From Pseudomonadota bacterium (GTDB lineage: Bacteria > Pseudomonadota > Gammaproteobacteria > Acidiferrobacterales > Acidiferrobacteraceae): a stretch of 64,000 nucleotides of DNA. The notes beneath the pieces were generated by a model. That model saw only the letters and a program-made list of their open reading frames with translations. It was not told where the DNA came from and did no database searches. The translations under genes were made by a program, and so were the position numbers. Positions 59,780 through 64,000 of the stretch are shown here, one piece after another. The stretch spans positions 38,155 to 102,154 of the forward strand of contig JAKBUS010000001.1 in NCBI GenBank assembly GCA_021841585.1, given 5' to 3'. How positions within the stretch are numbered: position 1 is the first letter of the stretch; each line of letters starts with the position of its first letter.

Positions 59780-61150
59780 CTACGCGCCGACCGCGCACTG
59801 CGCAAGTTGTGCCGTGGTCGGTTCCGCGCAGCAGTACCAAGGCTCGGATAGCTGCGGGCCCTCGGGCCCCGCGCAGCCGGCCGCGAGCGCCGGGACCTTG
59901 CGTCCCGCCGCCTCATGCGCCAGCCGCCACAGACCCGCAAAGGTCTCCCAGCGGCTGCATTCGCTCCCGGCCTGCTCCACCCATGCCTGGGCGCGGGCCT
60001 GCAAGACATCGACGCGCGCGTCGGGGTTTGCCCACGGGTAGCCCAGGATCGCATCGGTGAATGGCTGAAGCTGTTCGCGAAAGCCTGGGATGCGCAGGAG
60101 ATAGGAATCCTCCGGAATGAGCAGGCGGATTGCAAGCTGAATGGGCGCCACGCTGTTGATAAGCCCGAGGTCGCGCACGCGCGCGAGCAGGCCCACATAA
60201 TCGTCAAGGGTCGTCCAAGGGGTAAACGGCACGAAGGTCGGGGCGAGCGCCATGCCGGCTCCGCGCACCAGCGCCACGGCGCGGCCAATGTCTTCCCCCG
60301 CGTGCCCCTTGTCGAGGTGACCAAGCACCGTATCGTCGAACGACTCGGCGGCGCTTGTGATGAACAGACAGCCGTACTCGCGCAGCCGCGGCAAAAGGTC
60401 TTGATGCGTCAAGATATGCGAGATCTTGATCGTGGCGTCGAAGGTCACATGCGGCCAACGATCATGTATCACCGCCAGCACCCGCAGGGCGTGGGTGGGC
60501 CCGTTCAGGAAATCCGGGTCCCCGAAGGACAGGTGGGTGGCGCCCTGTGCTATCTGCTGCTCGGCGTCGGCGACCACCACGTCCCGCGGGATCGCTCGGA
60601 ACCGACCCTCGTACACGGGGACCAGCGGGCAGTGACGGCAAAGATACTTGCAACCACGCGAGGCCTCCACGAAGCCCACGGTCTTGCGCGAGCCATCCGG
60701 CAGCCCGAGGTGCGCATAGCGCGCCAGGGGCGGCAGCCCGGCGCGATCTGGGACCACGAACGTCACCTTCGCAAGGCCCCCGTCCGGTTCGCCCCCCGCA
60801 GCTACCGCGAGCAGGCCGTTCTCGAACTCCGGACCCAGCACCACATCCACGCCCAAACCCCTCAGAAGCGCCCGGTTAGGTGGGCCATAGACCCCATAAC
60901 AGACAATGCGCGCACCGCGGGCCCGGCGCCGCAACTCCGGCAACAGGCCCATGGCGATGCGCGTGGCGGTGTGCATGCCAAGCGCGATCCCGATAAGCCC
61001 GAAGCCGTCGAGGCCGCCCCTGGGAAGCGTGGCGAGCGTCAAGTCGACCAAAACCACCTCGTGGCCGCGCGCGCGCAGCAGCGCCGCGGGGTGGGCCAGC
61101 GAGTGGGGTTGACGGCCGAGCTCGTACGGGCTGATCAAAAGCACTTTCAT
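59780..61150 (-). CDS. B12-binding/radical SAM protein, CUAEP/CCAEP-tail type
   Basis: Rossmann-like N-terminus MKVLLISPYELGRQPHSLAHPAALLRARGHEV, radical SAM CKYLCRHC (CxxxCxxC), C-terminal PWYCCAEP. Confidence 0.82.
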   Translation of the reverse strand: MKVLLISPYELGRQPHSLAHPAALLRARGHEVVLVDLTLATLPRGGLDGFGLIGIALGMHTATRIAMGLLPELRRRARGARIVCYGVYGPPNRALLRGLGVDVVLGPEFENGLLAVAAGGEPDGGLAKVTFVVPDRAGLPPLARYAHLGLPDGSRKTVGFVEASRGCKYLCRHCPLVPVYEGRFRAIPRDVVVADAEQQIAQGATHLSFGDPDFLNGPTHALRVLAVIHDRWPHVTFDATIKISHILTHQDLLPRLREYGCLFITSAAESFDDTVLGHLDKGHAGEDIGRAVALVRGAGMALAPTFVPFTPWTTLDDYVGLLARVRDLGLINSVAPIQLAIRLLIPEDSYLLRIPGFREQLQPFTDAILGYPWANPDARVDVLQARAQAWVEQAGSECSRWETFAGLWRLAHEAAGRKVPALAAGCAGPEGPQLSEPWYCCAEPTTAQLAQCAVGA

Positions 61151-61324
61151 GCCCCCATGATACGGGAAAGCCGTGCCCTTGTCGGCCCGCCCCCGGTCCG
61201 CGGGGCTGCGGGTCACCACGACACGCCGCCCCGCCCCACAACACCCCCTTGTCCATGATCCCGCTGTCTTGCTGCCGCGGGACGTCTTGACGTGGCCCGG
61301 GTGAGCGGCTTTAATGCGCGCTTC

Positions 61325-61400
<76 letters not shown>

Positions 61401-61448
61401 ATGAAAACAATGACTTAAGGCGTTTTCCGCAATACCGAATTTTTCCAT

Positions 61449-62870
61449 GTAAGCACTCGGGGCGATTTCGGCCCTACCTCGCCCTTCCCTTGACTCCCTG
61501 CCGGTATCGGGCTGCTCAGGTCGGACACGACAGTAGGGGGATTATGGGCCGGAACCTTTCTCCCAGGACACAACAGATCACTACGATAAAGGATTCTGTT
61601 GGTGGAATTCTGCGAGAATACGCTCGCGCAAAAGCCGACCGCCCAGTGCCGTTGGCGGTACACAGTAACCGACCCATAACACACCCTGCCGCAGTTCCCC
61701 TGATCCCGTTACGCTTCCCGTCCATCACATTGATGGAGGGTGGTGAGTGGCGAAGATCCGCAATCATAAAGCCTGGCAAGCGCTTTTTTGGTGCGAGGCA
61801 AGCGCGAAGAGTGCGCGTGACTTCTGTGCCCGCCACGGCCTGCAGTTGGCGTACTTCTATCGGCGCAGCCTGGAGCGCCGCGGGCGTTCGGCGAGTCGCC
61901 GGGGGCAAGATACGCAGCCCACTCCAACCGTTGCGGCCTTCGTGCCGGTGACACGGTCACACCCCGCGGTCCACAGGCGGCGATCACGCTCACCGCCGGC
62001 AAGGCCTCTCTGGCGCTCTCGTCTTCCGTGTCCCCCGCCTGGGTGGCCGCCCTCCTTATGGCCCTTAAGGCCTGATTCCCATGCGCATGTTCATAGAGCC
62101 GCTGGCCGTATACCTGCACCGCGAGCCCATAGACATCCGGGCGAGGATAGACGGGCTCGCTATAAGGGTGGAGCAAAAGATGACCTTGTCGCCTTTGACG
62201 GGTGCCCTTTTGCCTTCACGAACCGCAGGCGCAACCGCGTGAAGGTCCTTTATTGGGATCAGACCGAGCTTGCGCTGTGGGTCAAGCGCCTGGAGGCGGC
62301 GCGCTTCGCCTAGCCGCGCAAAGTCTCCGATGCGGTGTGGGCGCTCACACAAGACCGGCTTTAGTGGCTGCTCGCAGGCTACGACATCACGCTCATGAAG
62401 CCGCAGCGGTCCTTGGTGTATCAGTGGGTTTCTTAAGTCAACAATCTATTATTTGTGTGGGATGTCTGTTCGATTATCGTATAATCGTGGCTATGAAAAA
62501 CAGTATACGAGACACGGCGCTACCGAACGATATCGAGGCCCTGAAGGCCGTGATCGTCGAGCGCGACGAGACGATCAGTGAGCGCGATGCCACGATCGAA
62601 CGCTTGACGCGTCATGCCGAGCGCCTGCAAGAACAATTGAACTAGGCCGCCCGGCGCTATAGCGCGCACAGCAAAAAAGGCCCAAGCCCGCAGATGGGGC
62701 TCTTTGGTGAGGTCGAGGTCGAGGCTCTTGCCACTGAAGAGCCGCCAGCAGTCGAGAGCGTGGTGGCAGGCCACATCCATCGGCAAGGCCCGGGGCTATC
62801 GGAAGCCCTTGCCCACCGCTCAAAGCCTACAGGCGGCCTGCCGATTCACCTTGAAGGATAATGGGGTGCT
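61449..62870 (+). mobile_element. decayed IS66-family remnant
   Basis: Fragments of all three IS66 genes: TnpA-like ARDFCARHGLQLAYFYRRSLERRG (61747 on), TnpB-like MRMFIEPLAVYLHREPIDIRARIDGLAIRVEQK then frameshift to PFAFTNRRRNRVKVLYWDQTELALWVKRLEAARFA, TnpC-like LPNDIEALKAVIVERDETISERDATIERL then stop/frameshift to KARGYRKPLP; GTAAGC terminus-like start at 61449. Confidence 0.65.
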
Positions 62871-63148
62871 ATGACCGCGCAGAGCCCTTGCCGGGGCGCG
62901 ACCTTCCCCCTATTTGAAAGCCGCTTCTCGCGACGGGCGGGCTCCCTGTGGGTCTCGAAGGTGCCAGCCGCCAATATCATCGGGCGCATTCCGTATCGGT
63001 TGGCGCCATTATACCATAACGGCTTGTGTATATAAACTGAATTGGGGTTGTCCAAAGCGACGTCGAAGACGGGGTGGAGCGGATGACGAGGCCCGAGTCT
63101 TAGGACGACCCACTATTGTGTCAATTGTGTCAATCCCTCCATCCTGAG

Positions 63149-63712
63149 CTACCGATAAAAAATTCCCCGGAAGATAGGCGCACCCTTCTTTTGGTGAAGG
63201 ATGGCAAAGCTGATGTGGCCAATCAAGTATGCCCACACGAAATAGGAAATCATTTTATGCAGCCATGACACCTGCATATACTCATGGAAATCCGTCGAAC
63301 TGCTCGAGGCCCCATGTCCGCCAGGGATGACGAAAAATATCCAGACACCGGTGATCGCCATGCCTGTGACGGCCAAGATCCCTAAGCCATGCCAAAAGCT
63401 CGCGAGACCGATATGATTAGGCCCACCCGACGGCAACGTGCCGCGGAAAAGTCCGCGTATGTCCGCCCCTACAGCCTGCATGCCTGCGCGGTTCCAGGGA
63501 AAGAGCGTGCCAAAATCCTGGATAGAATATATCCACAACCAGACGACAAATATCACGGTGCTGGCCGCTAGCCCGTCCCACTCATGAAAATAAAAAAATG
63601 CCCGGGTCTGCGGATCCGGGACCAGTAGACCGGAGATTAACTGAGCACTGATTGTCAGTGCCAGGCCCCAGTGCAAAATACGGGTCATCAGATCCCATCG
63701 CGTCTCATCCAT
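63149..63712 (-). CDS. cytochrome b/b6 domain-containing membrane protein (cytochrome b561-like)
   Basis: RILHWGLALTISAQLISGLLV, FWHGLGILAVTGMAITGVW, HKMISYFVWAYLIGHISFAILHQKKG. Confidence 0.82.
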   Translation of the reverse strand: MDETRWDLMTRILHWGLALTISAQLISGLLVPDPQTRAFFYFHEWDGLAASTVIFVVWLWIYSIQDFGTLFPWNRAGMQAVGADIRGLFRGTLPSGGPNHIGLASFWHGLGILAVTGMAITGVWIFFVIPGGHGASSSSTDFHEYMQVSWLHKMISYFVWAYLIGHISFAILHQKKGAPIFRGIFYR

Positions 63713-64000
63713 TGCAACCCTCCTCATGGGCAAGCTCGCTTACCGTTACCGTTCTCGATACCCAGAGAATGACGGCTGGTGGCGGTCGCTGACAGTCACC
63801 CCCTGGTAGGCTAGAGCGGTCACCTTACGATAGAGAGAAGCGACAAGCAATGCCTGGCCTCTTCCCATAGTCCGCGGGATTTTCCAAGAAGCGGCCCCGC
63901 GAGAAACGCTTATGACAGAGCCAGAATCCCTTATGTAGGTTAAGCCGGTGCCCGCCCACCGGGCGCGCGCAAACCGTGCGAAAGGCTTACGCAGGAGCGG

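Noticed and set aside
59828-59833. Selenocysteine in the CUAEP/CCAEP tail
   Set aside because: Both codons read TGC on the coding strand; no in-frame TGA
59915-61258. 447-aa plus-strand ORF antisense to the radical SAM gene
   Set aside because: Opposite strand has clear CxxxCxxC and tail motifs; this frame has none

Overview
High-GC gammaproteobacterial chromosome segment (possibly an Acidiferrobacter-like or other sulfur-oxidiser lineage; inferred only) spanning the replication origin. Genes left of dnaA run mostly on the minus strand: rpmH-rnpA-yidD-yidC-mnmE, mnmG-rsmG-parA-parB, atpIBEFHAGDC, an FKBP-type PPIase, glmU and glmS. Genes right of it run on the plus strand: dnaA, dnaN, recF, gyrB. 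Other identifiable loci: mpl, rnd, engB, polA, LOG-family, thrB, uvrD/rep-type helicase, a type IV minor pilin cluster, MoxR-DUF58-TgpA cluster, nhaA, Rof-like, PP2C, trmB, thiG/thiS, AsmA, mutY, yggX-like, dienelactone hydrolase, a CCAEP-tail radical SAM protein, cytochrome b, two tRNAs (Gly-CCC, Phe-GAA) and a decayed IS66-type remnant. Observations most worth a second look: (1) a four-gene cassette coupling four tandem YbjQ-like domains in two proteins to a PspA/IM30 protein, with a repeat/palindrome array upstream; (2) an unannotated multi-hairpin RNA candidate with CU-rich (anti-Shine-Dalgarno-like) loops at the polA 3' end, in the Spot 42/ErsA syntenic position; (3) parS sequences embedded in recF; (4) an oriC candidate with DnaA boxes, GC block and TAA trinucleotides; (5) two toxin-antitoxin loci with opposite lesions; (6) a PilX-like protein with a large beta-helix-like Ser/Thr/Gly-rich domain; (7) degenerate catalytic motifs in a GGDEF protein and in the PolA proofreading domain. 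All calls come from reading the sequence and translations; no database search was run.
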